Notes under the pieces: model-generated | What the model saw: the letters and a program-made list of their open reading frames with translations, nothing else | Told to the model about the DNA's origin: nothing | Database searches by the model: none | In this document: piece by piece, positions 28,501-40,341 of the stretch | Position numbering within the stretch: the first letter of the stretch is position 1 | How the letters are laid out: each line of letters starts with the position of its first letter | Translations under genes and position numbers: made by a program | NCBI RefSeq assembly: GCF_034140825.1 | Contig: NC_089037.1 | Span: 35,989,001-36,053,000, forward strand | DNA length: 64,000 bases | Source: Oryza sativa Japonica Group | Taxonomy: Eukaryota > Streptophyta > Magnoliopsida > Poales > Poaceae | Direction of reading: 5' to 3'

Positions 28501-28699
28501 GGCCTGGGAGGGGACACTGACGGGTGGGCCAGCCCATGGGCCTGCGCGAGGCCGACCTCGTGTGGACGGAAAAGCGAAAGGGAAAGCGCGGATGGCGGAT
28601 GACGCAACGAAGGGGCGCCTTGTCAACAGAATTAGGGGGGCCCCACCAGATGTCTTTGTCCACCGTGGCACGGCCTGTGGGCTAAGCACATGGTGTCCA

Positions 28700-29843
28700 A
28701 GGGCCCATTTGTTACTAGTAGCTCAAAAATATTCCGTGTAAACTTTAGGTGCAAAGGAAAAAAAAACTAGAGAAAATCCAAATAATGTAATTGACAAATG
28801 TACGAGCCTAAAAACTGTCATCAATGGGTGTAAATTCTGTAAAATATCATCGTACAAACTAATTTGTTTCATAAATGTTATCGTTGTTAGGGTTTTGTCC
28901 AGCCTGTCCTGTTAAATACGTTGTTCATCCTATAACATTTAAACCTTAACAATGATAGTATTTATGGGATAAAGTCAATTGTACGATAACATTTTATGGA
29001 ACTTACACTTGTTTTTTATATTTCTTAGAATTGTGCGCCTTGCCAATGATATTTATTGCATTTTCTCATAAACTATAGTGCACCTCTCTAATAGTGACTA
29101 TGTAATGTGTAATGGTATTGAGGAGATATAACTTCTTGATTTTTTATAGACGATAGTTAAGAGGTAAGAACAAATTTATTTTAGGATATATTTGGAACTC
29201 TATGAATCAACTTATTTTATGATGGGGAAATTAACTGATATCAATCATACGCTGTCCCTCTTTCAAATTCACCACTTTTGTATTTTCTGAAAAACATTAC
29301 AAATATTTTTGTTTATCATAGTCTATCTTAATTCGTTGTAAAACGTGAAACCATGATAATAGTTAACATTGTCGGTTATTTGAAAATGAAGGGAATGCTA
29401 GTTCGAGTTGGATGTAAATTAGTTTAATGGGTAAGCTATCTTAAATTAAAATAGACGCTCTAAACGTGATTCGTGTGTATTGTTCTGGTTTGATTTGTTT
29501 CGCACTTACCACCAAACTTAGATTATACTATCCGACACATCTGCCATTGGATGCTCCCTCTTTATCATGTCTTTTGATGAAAAAAAAGGAGCACAATCCC
29601 TCTCTTTTTACCTACTCCTTTTTCTTTCGACGATTCTGCATTCTACACTTGGCAGAAAATATATGTTATTTAACTCTTTTAACATTACTAACATTACTTT
29701 CGACGGCCATGTTTTGCACGTTAATAATGGTATATTATACTAACTTGAAACGGTGCTATGCTCTGTTTAAAACTGAAGTTGCTTTCGGCTCGAAAGAGAT
29801 GCTAGAATAAAAAAAGATAAGGGGGGAAAACGTTAGTACAATG
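28700..29843. other. Intergenic, no gene supported
   Basis: AT-rich space between the divergent deaminase and FEN1-B genes. No coding exon, RNA gene or clear transposon end is visible. The 114-codon open frame at 29466-29810 does not resemble a protein. Confidence 0.45.
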
Positions 29844-30044
29844 TACTCCCTTCGTTTCAAAATAATTTTATTTTTCATCCACACTACATATGCCAATACA
29901 AAACAAAAAAAAACCCACTTTATTAAATCTCAATGCAATTATTCTCTACTTTATCTATTCACAATACAATTATTTCATATATTTTAAAATTCTAATACAA
30001 TGATTACTTAAAAATAAACTTATTTAGGAACAAATGGAGGAGTA
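29844..30044. mobile_element. Stowaway-like MITE
   Basis: TA borders: left end CTCCCTTCGTTTCAAAATAA, right end reverse complement CTCCTCCATTTGTTCCTAAATAAG, with an AT-rich interior of about 160 bases. A second GGAATGGAGGGA motif at about 30057 may be the end of another, truncated copy. Confidence 0.6.
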
Positions 30045-30300
30045 ATTTTATTTATGGAATGGAGGGAATATTATTTTTTAAGGGGAAAAAAGGGAGAAGT
30101 TAGGATTTAGGTGGGACCCACATGTTAGCTCGGTTGGACTAAGTCAACGTGCCGCCTTAGTAAAAATCGCTCTCAAAACCGTCCCATCAAGAAATTCAAA
30201 TTATACCAATTTAAATAGTTGGGATCAACATATCCGTTATCGATACGAATCAGTGTAGACCTATATTAAGGGAATCAAAGTGGACTTATTCGTTAATTCA

Positions 30301-30402
30301 ATGGGCCAACTAAAAGTAATTATGGCCATTTGCAGAAGCGGAAGGTGGAGGCCCATTTATAGCATTGCACGGAAAAGGCCCAAGTTAGGTACTATAGCCC
30401 AT
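30301..30402 (+). promoter_or_regulatory. Site II-type TGGGCC/GGCCCA cluster upstream of FEN1-B
   Basis: TGGGCC or GGCCCA cores, with one AGCCCAT variant, occur near 30303, 30349, 30377 and 30397, within 130-225 bases of the FEN1-B ATG. Such clusters are typical of plant promoters active in dividing cells, as for PCNA. This suits a replication and repair nuclease. No TATA box is evident. Confidence 0.45.
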
Positions 30403-30527
30403 TCCGAAGTCTATCGCTATCCACTTCGTCCCCGCGTCGCGTGGCCCGAAGCGAGGGAGCGGAGGCTGCTCGCCGCGCCGCGCCGCGCCGCCGCGCTTGG
30501 TCATCTCCGCCGCCGCCGGCCGTCGCC

Positions 30528-33500
30528 ATGGGCATCAAGGTATATGCATATATAGCACGCTCTTATCACCGAAGCGCTCGATGTGACGTCACTCTCGCTG
30601 ACTCTCCTCTGCCTGCGCGCGTGTTCGCGATAGGGTTTGACGAAGCTGCTGGCGGAGCACGCGCCGGGGGCGGCGGTGAGGAGGCGGGTGGAGGATTACC
30701 GCGGCCGCGTCGTCGCCATAGACACCAGCCTCAGCATCTACCAGTTCCTCGTGAGTTTCCCCGGCCGTGGCGGCGTCCCTCCCTCTCTTATCTACTCTAC
30801 TCCCTTCCGCTTCAGTTGTGAGTATGATTGTAGCAATCGTGTTATCTTGTTTTGGGAATGCCTTGATTCGGGGAAAATTTAGTGATACCTGCCTCCGTGG
30901 TTAAGTGGTGGCGATCTACAGTCAGTTGGAGTTGGGTTTTAACTTCTAATTCACATTAAAAGTTTGAGCAAATGCAAACAGTGGCGAATGGTGGCGATTG
31001 TGCAGTCAGTTGGAGTTGGGTTTTAATTCGCATTAAAAGTTTGAACAAATGCAATTGTGCAAACACTTCGTATCACCAGTAGCTTCTATGTATAGGAAGT
31101 CAGTGGCTTAATGCCATGAGCGGAGCCTCAATTTCTACGGTGTAAGATAGTAGCAAACTTATATGTAGAATTGTAGACAAAAAGGACATGGCTAATGATG
31201 TGAATTCACTGCCACCAATACCCTTTGCATTGATACCCTGTTCTGATTGACTGGGAAACCACTTGGTAGCGCTCGCCATCTAACTAGTGATATTATTTTA
31301 TGCTGGGAAAAAAGCTTATTGATGGATTGTTTTGGGGGTAAGGGGATTCAGATGTTCTGTGTATATGACATTTCTGTAGATTGTGGTAGGAAGGAAAGGA
31401 ACAGAAGTTCTGACCAATGAGGCTGGTGAAGTCACAAGGTGAGGGAAAGTACACTGTACCCTGCTGGTGAACTCATGTGGTTATGACTTCTTTTAGATAA
31501 AAGAATTTTACATGCATGTGAATTGTAGTCATCTGCAGGGCATGTTGAACCGAACTGTTAGGATTCTAGAAGCAGGAATAAAACCTGTGTAAGTTTTGAT
31601 GCATCCTGTATTCCCTGTTTATTGCTAGCTACTCCCTCCGTTTCACAATGTAAGACTTTCTAGCATTGCCCACATACATATAGATGTTAATGAATCTAAA
31701 CACATGCATATGTCTAGATTCATTAACACCTAAATGAATGTAGGCAAATGCTAGAAAGTCTTACATTGTGAAACGGAGGAAGTACTGTTGTTGACAGGAA
31801 CTAAATGCTAAAATTTCATACCAGTTTTGTGTTTGATGGTGAGCCACCTGACATGAAGAAAAAGGAACTGGCAAAAAGGTATACTCTGAATAGTGCCTTT
31901 GCTTTGATTGTTTCTTGTGAGTGTCAGTATTTTTATTTCCTATGTTTACCACTCTTTAGGTCTTTGAAGAGAGATGGTTCTTCCGAAGATCTAAATAGAG
32001 CTATTGAGGTCATCTGATCCTAACCGTAGTACTATTGCCTCCTTCTTATTGTACCTTTTTACTTTTGGGGTGATTTATCTGTTATTGCATTGCACCTCTG
32101 AGGCAGCATTTATGTTACAGGTTGGAGATGAGGATTTAATTGAAAAATTTAGCAAAAGGACTGTAAAGGTAATTACCTACGTTTGGGGGAAGTGAGCCAA
32201 TCAAAAGTTTTTACAGTAACTTTAGGAAATACTTCCTCCGTTTCACAATGTAAGTCATTTTAGCATTTTTCACATTCATATTGATGTTAATGAATTTAGA
32301 TAGATATATATGTCTAGATACATTAACATTAATATGAATATGGGAAATGCTAGAATGACTTACATTGTGAAACGGAGGGAGTAATATGTTAATGGATTTT
32401 TTATAAAGCAGCATCACAAAATCTGCCATTTCGAGATTTGTCTTCACAACTCAATTAGATCGTCTATAAAATCCTGCTGTTGTCCAAAGCATTAATCACC
32501 TTTTTTTTCTTCACAGGTCACAAAAAAGCACAATGAAGACTGTAAGAGGCTGTTAAGCTTGATGGGTGTCCCTGTAGTTCAGGTACAATTCGTGCTTAAT
32601 CCATCAGTTTCTTCCTAGTCTTCGTTTTACCACAAGATGATCAGACGAGACAATCAACTTTCCTCTTTGATATGCTTTCCCAACTCCCTGGAGAGTTAGC
32701 AGACCATTTGGAAATTCTTATAACCAAAAGAAGGAAATTGCACCAGCCTCACTCATAGAGTTGCTGCTTGTGATCCGGTGGTCTTAAACTTATGGGTCAA
32801 CATGTCATAAAGCTTAGATTATCTTACATAGGGTTCTATTGCAATGGCTTCAGGCAACAGTAAACTACGTAAGAAGTCCAGCTTATGAGAATTCTAGATG
32901 TTAAGGCCTGCTCAGCTTTTGCATGTGTAGATGTTTGTTTGGTATTGGCCTAAGTTGGACTTGCTGTTATGCTTGAGCGCTAGCTAGGATAACCCGGCTT
33001 TGGTATACATGCAGTATTAGATTGGTGGAACTTTAGCAATCAACAATTGGTTCTTATGTTATAGACATCACCACACGTGGGACATAATTCTATTTCTTTT
33101 TGCTCCATTTGAGCAACATGCCATACCTATGATCTCAGGGCAAAGATGCAAGCATGATACTTGGCTTTAATGAGTTTTCACTGTTATTTCTAATCAATTC
33201 ATGGTATCACATATGCAGGCACCAGGGGAGGCAGAAGCACAGTGCGCAGCACTCTGTGAAAATCACAAGGTCTAACAAGCCGATGATTTTATTACAAATT
33301 TATGTCGATGCCCTCGTCACATGACCGAATTATATTTTACTCTGAGTTGTGACTGTCAGGTCTTTGCTATAGCTTCGGAGGATATGGACTCTCTAACTTT
33401 TGGTGCTAGAAGGTTTCTTCGCCATTTAACCGACCTGAGTTTTAAGAGATCTCCTGTAACAGAATTCGAAGTGTCAAAGGTAATGCTTTAGTAAATTTCA

Positions 33501-35567
33501 TCATCAACATTTTTCCGAGCATCATGGCAATTATTTGTTGGCTTCCAGGTTTTGGAGGAACTTGGACTCACAATGGATCAGTTCATTGATTTGTGTATCC
33601 TTAGTGGCTGTGACTACTGCGAGAATATTAGAGGTTTTATCACGTTTTTTCTTTTTTCACACACTTAATATTAGATTCTACCAATGATATCATATTACCA
33701 TGCTGTATTCAGAATTTAGAGGTTGCTTCATTACTTTCTCATGTCATGGGTGCTTTAGACATAGCATTCTCCATTGCTAATGTATCTATAATAGAAATGT
33801 GGAAGTGTGATATCCTATTCTTGAGTTAAAAACTTCAAATTATATTTTCTGCAATTGCTTTTATAGCTCAACGCTTTGTGCTTCTGTTGGCTAAATCTTG
33901 AATAAATGCCACTCAAAGTTCTAAGAAGATTGTAGAGATATCATAATGCTGGAGAATTGAATGTTGTGTATGCTGCATCCTTCCTTGACTATCTTTATCA
34001 TAAATTTATACAAGTCCTTGCATTTTATTATTACTTCTTGTCTTGTTTTGAATAGGTATTGGGGGACAGAGAGCTTTGAAACTTATTCGTCAGCATGGTT
34101 ATATAGAAGAAGTAGTGCAAAATCTTAGCCAGACAAGGTATGTTTTCCATGGGATTTATGTTAAATTGATGACCTGGTTCAACTGGCATTTCTTTAGTTT
34201 GTTGTTCCATTTTCTGAGTAATCTTAGTTTCTAGGTTTTACCATATGCTTCATTTTTTTTTTGAGAGGTACCGTATACTTTCTTGATCTGTAGGTATAGT
34301 GTCCCAGAAGACTGGCCTTACCAGGAAGTTCGGGCATTGTTTAAGGAACCTAACGTTTGTACAGATATTCCAGACTTCCTGTGGACCCCACCAGATGAGG
34401 AGGTTATGCTTGGTAGTTGCCCATACCACACGGCCCCTGTTGTTTATCATGCTGACAGTTCTTGTTTTCTTTGTCCAGGGCCTTATAAACTTTTTGGCAG
34501 CCGAAAATAATTTCAGTCCTGATCGAGTAGTAAAGGCATGAGTGCATCTTTTATTTCACTTATATATTAATAATTCCCCTTATGCATATTATTGTGAAAC
34601 AATTGACCCTTTCCCTTATATTCATTCACCAGTCTGTAGAAAAGATAAAGGCTGCTAATGATAAATTTTCCCTTGGGCGGTAAGCAACAACAGTTAACAT
34701 GTTATCTTGTGGAGAAATATCCATGCAGTTCTGAAGTGGTGTTTTTTAATTGTTTCAGAGGGAAGCTTTTGGCACCAGTAGCGAACTTAACAGGATCTAC
34801 ATCAACTGCAGGGAAGGTACAGAGCTACTTATTGTTTCATCTCTCTTATTTACTTTGGCTCACTAACATATTGCACGGGCTACACATGCAATCATGATAT
34901 CCAGCCTACACCCTAGCTCTCTGAAAATTGGTTCTATCGCATTATTGCATAACTTACTGTTCTTTAGGTTTCAGTTAATTGTGGTGTGTATTTTCTCTAT
35001 CTGGGCTGAAATATATCTGCTGTTCCATGATTTGAATTCTGATAGCCGTTTGTAGCTCCAGAAGGCCAGGGTAGTGTTGTTTTCTATTTTACTTTTTTTA
35101 CATGGATTCTTTTTTTACCCTTAAAGTATATTTCTTCATAGCAACATGGGTTTAATTTTTCGTTGAGTTAACGGATGCTACATACCACTGCAATTCGTCC
35201 AATTGTAACCTCATATATAGTTGATTATCATCTTTTCGCTCCTACTGTTCTATTGATACGTGCTCGTGTTCTTTGTTCTTTCTTTGTTGTTCTTTCTTCT
35301 GCCATCTTACCATGTCGGGATACATTTTGTGTAACATATGGAAAAAGTAGGATTAGTGTAACATGGATCCTTACCTAGTCCATCAATTGTCTTGGATAAC
35401 AGGAACCCAAATGTATCCTGGGTGGTCCAGGGCAAGTCATGAAGGCTAGGTCACCTCTACAAGTGTGCAAGAGCTCAAGCTTGAACTTCATACATGACAA
35501 TTCAAAAGCGTTCATGCTGGGCAGGCGATCAGGATTTCTCAGAATATCTACATATGCTTCCATCTGA
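30528..35567 (+). CDS. FEN1b: Flap endonuclease 1-B (FEN1/XPG family)
   Basis: Seventeen coding exons: 30528-30539, 30634-30750, 31380-31438, 31529-31588, 31825-31878, 31960-32008, 32121-32168, 32517-32582, 33219-33269, 33360-33479, 33549-33633, 34056-34137, 34294-34402, 34479-34535, 34633-34679, 34759-34816, 35403-35567. Product 412 residues. The N-terminal XPG domain starts MGIKGLTKLL with metal ligand D34 (AIDTS), then [18 protein letters not shown]. The XPG-I domain holds [21 protein letters not shown] and LSGCDYC, so all catalytic acidic residues are present, followed by the helix-hairpin-helix [10 protein letters not shown]. The enzyme cuts 5' flaps in Okazaki-fragment maturation and base-excision repair in the nucleus. 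The region that is QGRLESFF in FEN1-A reads [11 protein letters not shown], so the canonical PCNA-binding box is missing. Intron 14 is GC-AG (AAG|GCATGA), which preserves [14 protein letters not shown]. Introns 4 and 7 contain Stowaway MITEs. The symbol and chromosome 3 location are recalled. Confidence 0.95.
31630..31784. mobile_element. Stowaway MITE in FEN1-B intron 4
   Basis: TA-flanked, with near-perfect inverted ends CTCCCTCCGTTTCACAATGTAAGACTTTCTAGCAT over the full half-length, so it folds into a long hairpin. It is a close relative of the copies at 32230 and 46989. Confidence 0.92.
32230..32383. mobile_element. Stowaway MITE in FEN1-B intron 7
   Basis: TA-flanked element with ends CTTCCTCCGTTTCACAATGTAAGTCATTTTAGCATTT and its complement, and the interior GTTAATGAAT...ATTCATTAACAT type hairpin. 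Same subfamily as the elements at 31630 and 46989. Confidence 0.92.
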
Positions 35568-35970
35568 ATCTGGAGCTGCTCTATTTCCATGAGTTGGTTG
35601 GCTGAAGCTTTGACTGACACCATCTACAGCTTCATGAAGAATTAGTGATTTCTTGAAATGCGTTGAGCCTATGCTATTATTGTAGTTCAGCCTTTTGCCT
35701 TGTAAAATCAAGTTGAATGCTTGAGCTTTCTCACATTTAGCACTGGTTCTCGCTTGAGTGTTGAACGGTGACCATGAAGAATTTGATCACCTTTTGGCTA
35801 TAATCTGAAATTTTGTCAAGGTGCCAGAACGAGCAGGAAACTGGTTGAGGCTGCTTAACTTTCCTGGTGTCTTCTCTAGGATGTGCATGTACCCCTCTCC
35901 ATCACATACTTGAATTGTGATAGCCTTAGCATGATCTGTATTAATCTTTAAGTTTCTCTCAGTTATTAAG

Positions 35971-36076
35971 TACTCCGTCCCAAAGTATAAGGGATTTTGG
36001 GTGGATGTGACACATCCTAGTACTACGAATCTGGACGTCCGCCCAAAATCCCTTATACTTTGGGACGGAGGGAGTA
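35971..36076. mobile_element. Short Stowaway-like hairpin MITE
   Basis: Only 106 bases with TA borders. Left CTCCGTCCCAAAGTATAAGGGATTTTGGG and right CCCAAAATCCCTTATACTTTGGGACGGAGGGAG are inverted repeats covering most of the element. The left end lacks the extra CCCT of the right end. Its TIR begins like that of the Osmar element at 55.4 kb (CTCCGTCCCA). Confidence 0.85.
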
Positions 36077-36400
36077 CTGAATTGCTTTGATCTTTCCCTG
36101 GAGCATAAATGCTGTATATTAGCATCAAATGGCAATAATATTCAAAATAGAAAAGTATCCTTAGCACAAGAAACCTGGAACATTCCTGTATTGTTGGTTG
36201 TCCCATTTGATCGAACTGCACAAACTATGTGAAGTGGAGGTATTCGAAGTTGGACCGTTGGAGACTTGGAAGCTTCTGAATTCTGATTCGCAATATATCC
36301 ATTTTATATTCTTATTCTTTCTCATCCTTTATGACTTCAACAGAGGCTGCTGGATAAACAACAGCACTTGGAATAGACGAATGGTACATCCAACTGCTAC

Positions 36401-36490
36401 CAAAGTGCTCCAATATTCTTCATCTACGCAAATTTCCACGGTATTCAAAGTGCTCCAATATTCTTCATCTACGCAAAATTCCACGGTATT
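36401..36490. repeat. 45-base tandem duplication
   Basis: The unit CAAAGTGCTCCAATATTCTTC continuing to CCACGGTATT occurs twice in a row with one mismatch (AAATTTCC against AAAATTCC). It lies in the spacer before the HAD gene and has no evident function. Confidence 0.9.
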
Positions 36491-37461
36491 CAAAACAGAT
36501 GATGTACTCTGTATTCTTTGATTCTTTCAATTGTTGCCATATATTCCCCTGCCACTTTGTAGGAACCTGGCATGCAGATCTTACTTGGGAGTTGGGAGCA
36601 TATGCCAGCCTTCAAAGTTGAACACTAGATCTGTTCTCTTGTTAAGAGGCATCCTTGCCTTGATGTACAGCTACAGTGACGGGCAACAAATTGGCTGGAT
36701 ATCCTGTTCTTCATGTAATCATGTCATGCCTTCAAATGCAGCTGGGCATCTCTTCTGTACGTGGAGCCTTGGGGAGTTGGAATGCTATAAGTAGAGTGCT
36801 AGCTTCAACACCATTCATCAGGAGCCTTCAAGCCTTCATTGTTTTGAGGTGAGCAACTCTCTCGTTGTGCTCTCCATTGTTTGGCTTTATTTTGGTATTA
36901 TTGTCCCTTTTTGTTTTTGCAGAGGACGTTTTGTCCTATTATTGTTTCTATCTTGGACAGTTTTGTGATGATGATACTTGATTGAAGTTTAAAAGTACAC
37001 TTAAACTTAGCTAATGTCAGAATATGCCCTCTCGGTAGAAACAATGGTGGATTTGATTTACATCGTCTATATCAGATGCTCACACCAAATTCTAACCACA
37101 AAAATATTTTGCTGGGGTTGTCAGGACTCAAGGCCAAGAGTGTCCTGCCAAAAGCTCAGCCCTGTAAATATATTTCCTACCACAGCCTCCCGAGTTTCTC
37201 GGGGAAAAAAAAACGATTATATGCCCCTGGAAACAATATAACATGACTGTGAATCGCTGAAGTTCAGGTCTGGCAGCTTCAGTTTGATTGGTTCTGTACT
37301 TGAAATCCGTGTTACTTGTTTTACCAGGCATGTTGCAGAGTCCCTTCCAATTTTTGCTCTTGAGATCATATTGTCATTCTATAAGTTCCTCATGTAATTT
37401 CAGGCTCTCAAATTGGTGTGATTTCATTTAGAAATCACCCTTTCAGCTTTGATCATCAAGA

Positions 37462-38856
37462 ATGGAGGCTATAGTTGAAGGATCGAAGTATGAGTGCTTG
37501 CTGTTTGGTATGTTCCACAATTCCATTCCTTATAAAACCAGAGGACACTGTTTGTTCAATATAACTGCACAGTCCAATGAATCTGTTTGCTATGGCATCT
37601 TCAGATTTGGATGATACCCTGTACCCCTTCAGCTCTGGCATCAATCTAGCTTGTCGCAAAAATATACAAGGTGTGTAGTAATACTAATCATGTTCCGTAT
37701 CTTCCTGTTTATAAAGCACTTTTATTCTCACAAATGTTGGGAGAGACTGCAATTTGGTAATTTTGACTGCCAGATTACATGCGTCGCCATCTGCGAATTG
37801 AAGAAAGCCAAATTGCAGATATGTGCCTGGAACTGTACAAGGAATATGGCACCACGATGGCTGGTCTTAAGGTAAACCTCTCTGATTTTGCATAAAGAAA
37901 AAAAAAACTTGATTTTGCCAATATTATTTTTGCCTTTTTATTCTTTTCTAATCATGCAACTGTTACTGCAGGCATTAGGTTACGAGTTTGATAACGATGA
38001 ATTTCATGCAAATGTCCATGGTACACTGCCATATGACAATCTGCATTTCGACCCTGTTTTGAGGACCCTTCTACTTTCTATTCCACAGAGAAAAATAGTA
38101 TGATACTTCCCTATAGTTTTGCCTTTTGGAAGATCCTTGCTGGCAGGTTTTTTATAATCTTTGATTTGCTTGCTGCAGATATTCACAAACTCTGATAAAG
38201 CTCATGCAGAGGAGGTTCTGTGCAGGGTGGGTATACAGGACTGCTTCGAAGGCATAATATGCTTCGAGACACTGAATCCACCAACCCCAACATGCCATGG
38301 TCTACACAAGCCCCTAAGTTCTATCTCTGATGAACTATCTTCTGATTTGGATGACCTGGATGAATCTGATGGCTTCAGACCTAAATCACCAATTCTCTGC
38401 AAACCCTCTATTGAAGCCATGGAAGCTGCGATTCGGATTGCGAATGTTGATCCTGAGAAAACAGTGAGAATCTTTTCTTAAGTTACATGGCCCAAAATCT
38501 TCCGTATCAAGCGGCGGAAATCTGACTTCTTGAACTTGTATTTTCAGATCTTCTTTGATGACAGCGTTCGAAACATAGCGTCAGGAAAAGCTGCAGGCTT
38601 TCACACTGTGATTGTAAGACTGCATAAACAGTTCAAAACCTGAAAACTCCTACCTTTCTTTGTTCGTGTAATCGTGTTAAAATAAAATATTACGAATTTG
38701 CTGCAGGTTGGGAGGCCAACGCTGGTTCCAGGTGCTGATCACGCTCTTGAAAGCATTCATAACATCAAGGAAGCATTGCCCGAGATATGGGACGGTTGGT
38801 CTGAATCTGATGTTGTTCTTGCTTCCACTGCTTCTGAGACAACGGTTATTGCTTGA
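37462..38856 (+). CDS. HAD-superfamily hydrolase, pyrimidine 5'-nucleotidase-like (SDT1/Phm8 type)
   Basis: Seven coding exons: 37462-37507, 37605-37670, 37774-37871, 37972-38097, 38179-38463, 38548-38613, 38707-38856. All are GT-AG and the product is 278 residues. HAD motif I is LFDLDDTLYPF (residues 14-24), split by intron 1 inside the first catalytic Asp codon. Motif II is IFTNSDKAHA, the motif III lysine lies in CKPSIEAM, and motif IV is IFFDDSVRNI. The core between motifs I and II has the small cap typical of SDT1-like nucleotidases. An acidic insert (SSDLDDLDESDGF) precedes motif III. These enzymes dephosphorylate nucleoside monophosphates or related small phosphates; the exact substrate cannot be read from sequence. 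No targeting peptide is evident, so a cytosolic location is inferred. It lies on the same strand as FEN1-B, 1.9 kb downstream, and looks like a separate gene with its own ATG. Confidence 0.92.
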
Positions 38857-39069
38857 TTGTGTCATACTTTGCCCCATGGATATTATATTGTGCAAAAATG
38901 AATGTTTGATGAAAGTATATCAAAGATTGCTATTCATGGGTGCAAACAGAAGACACATGCTGACATGCATATAGTAGTAGGTAAGAGATTATGGATAAAA
39001 GAATTCCAGTATTGATGGAATTGTATCAATTGTACTTGGATAGATTAGTGAGAACTTTGAGAAGTAAAT

Positions 39070-39275
39070 GTAGTGGATGGCTTGCACAAGAAAATGCTCT
39101 TGGGTTGCCATTTATAATGAGGAGCAACGGAATATCTTTCAAGAGGCTCTAATTATGCAACATCTTGTTTACAGGTGTTCCAAAAATGCATACATGATAC
39201 ATCGTGTTCCTGGAACTAACTGCCACTGACCTTGAATGTGTAAACTGGATTTTGTGCATTGCATGCATATCTAAA
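39070..39275 (+). repeat. Dispersed duplication, copy A
   Basis: From GTAGTGGATGGCTTGCACAAG through GGTTGCCATTTATAAT, TATGCAACATCTTGTTTACAGGTGTTCC to AACTGGATTTTGTGCATTGCATGCATAT it matches 41680-41865 in the same orientation with scattered differences and small indels. The origin is unknown; it is probably a transposon remnant. Confidence 0.8.
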
Positions 39276-39354
39276 TGGTTGTTATCCGATCTAAATGGGA
39301 CGATCTATGTCCTAAACCTGAAGAAGAAGAAGATAGCCTGAAAAAGGAAGGATC

Positions 39355-39710
39355 AAAGGGGTTGGGAGTTTTAATCTCCGAACCCTCTCTGGAACTGAAT
39401 GGTCTCCACTCTCCAGCTCCGGCTTCAAACATGTTTGCCGCCTCACATGCAACGCACGTGCTACTTATGTTCACTCTTCATAACCAGAAAAATCCTGAAA
39501 TTAATTTCAGAGAAGGAACAAGATTTTTAAAAAAATGATTTTTCCTGTATAGAGATTGTTCGGAGTTTCAATCTCTGAACCCCTCTGAAACTGACGACGT
39601 CCCAACTCCAGCTCCGGCTGTTGGAAACATCGTTGTTTGCCTCATGCAACGCATGGTAGTTACGTTTCATCATCAGAGAAAAATGCTAAACTTTCAGAGA
39701 AGGAACCAAA
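39355..39710. repeat. Two tandem copies of the hairpin-headed repeat
   Basis: Heads near 39358 (GGGGTTGGGAGTTTTAATCTCCGAACCCT) and 39550 (GTTCGGAGTTTCAATCTCTGAACCCC) are each followed by CTCTGGAACTGA-like sequence, CCAGCTCCGGCT, a CATGCAACGCA motif and TTCAGAGAAGGAAC. The two units are about 190-195 bases apart and belong to the family of the repeat at 7047. Confidence 0.65.
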
Positions 39711-40341
39711 AATGTACTGAAATCAGCGGCCGGTGTAGAAAAATTTTTAGTGCCCGGATAAACCTAACTGCCATGAGTTTGATTGATCCATAGTGAGCGG
39801 CTCTAGCACTCAGTAATGTAGTGTTTTTCATCGAAGAGCGGGTTTAGTTAGACATGCATGGATCAATCAATTAGGTGTTTGTTTGATCCGTGCCTTGCAA
39901 CTGAGATGCGTGAAGATACGATCGATTGACCTGTAATTAATGAGAAGAGTTGAACTGATTCTTTCTGTAAAGTGTGATATCACGCCCTTTTGTGAACTAA
40001 AAATGAAATTCATCTTCATCAAAGATTCGGAGTGATTTTTTTTCCGATCGAATTGCAGCAGGTTATGCATATGCATTGCTTCTCTTCTCGATCGATCTGT
40101 AATTAATGAGAAGAGAGTTGAATTGATTATTTTCTGTAAATTCTGATGTTTGTGAATTAATGAAGTTCATCTTCATCAGAGTATTGTATTGATCACTGTA
40201 TATACACAACTCAATCGGAGTTCGCCCTAATCTGTAATCTTGTAGTTAATGGGGAAAAAAGAAGCTCTGTACCAACTGTTATGCTTGCAATCCAAAGCTG
40301 GGCAGCTGTCTTCTGTCTAAAAGAACTATGGTTAAAGCCTA

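Larger units (their letters stand above)
35568..37461. other. Spacer between FEN1-B and the HAD gene
   Basis: It probably contains the 3' UTR of FEN1-B and the leader, perhaps with spliced non-coding exons, of the HAD gene. No coding exon of either is recognisable. It holds a compact MITE (35971-36076) and a 45-base tandem duplication (36401-36490). Confidence 0.4.
38857..40341. other. Intergenic, repeat-rich, no gene
   Basis: It holds one copy of a dispersed duplication (39070-39275), two copies of the hairpin-headed repeat (39355-39710) and, at 39900-40150, a short imperfect direct duplication of CTGTAATTAATGAGAAGAGTTGAA...TTTCTGTAAA. No protein is recognisable. Confidence 0.5.

Noticed and set aside
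29466-29810. 114-codon plus-strand open frame
   Set aside because: No resemblance to any protein and no supporting exon or promoter structure in AT-rich DNA.
35568-37461. FEN1-B and the HAD hydrolase as one fused gene
   Set aside because: FEN1-B has a proper stop at 35567, the HAD gene starts with its own ATG and complete motif I, and 1.9 kb of non-coding sequence with a MITE separates them.
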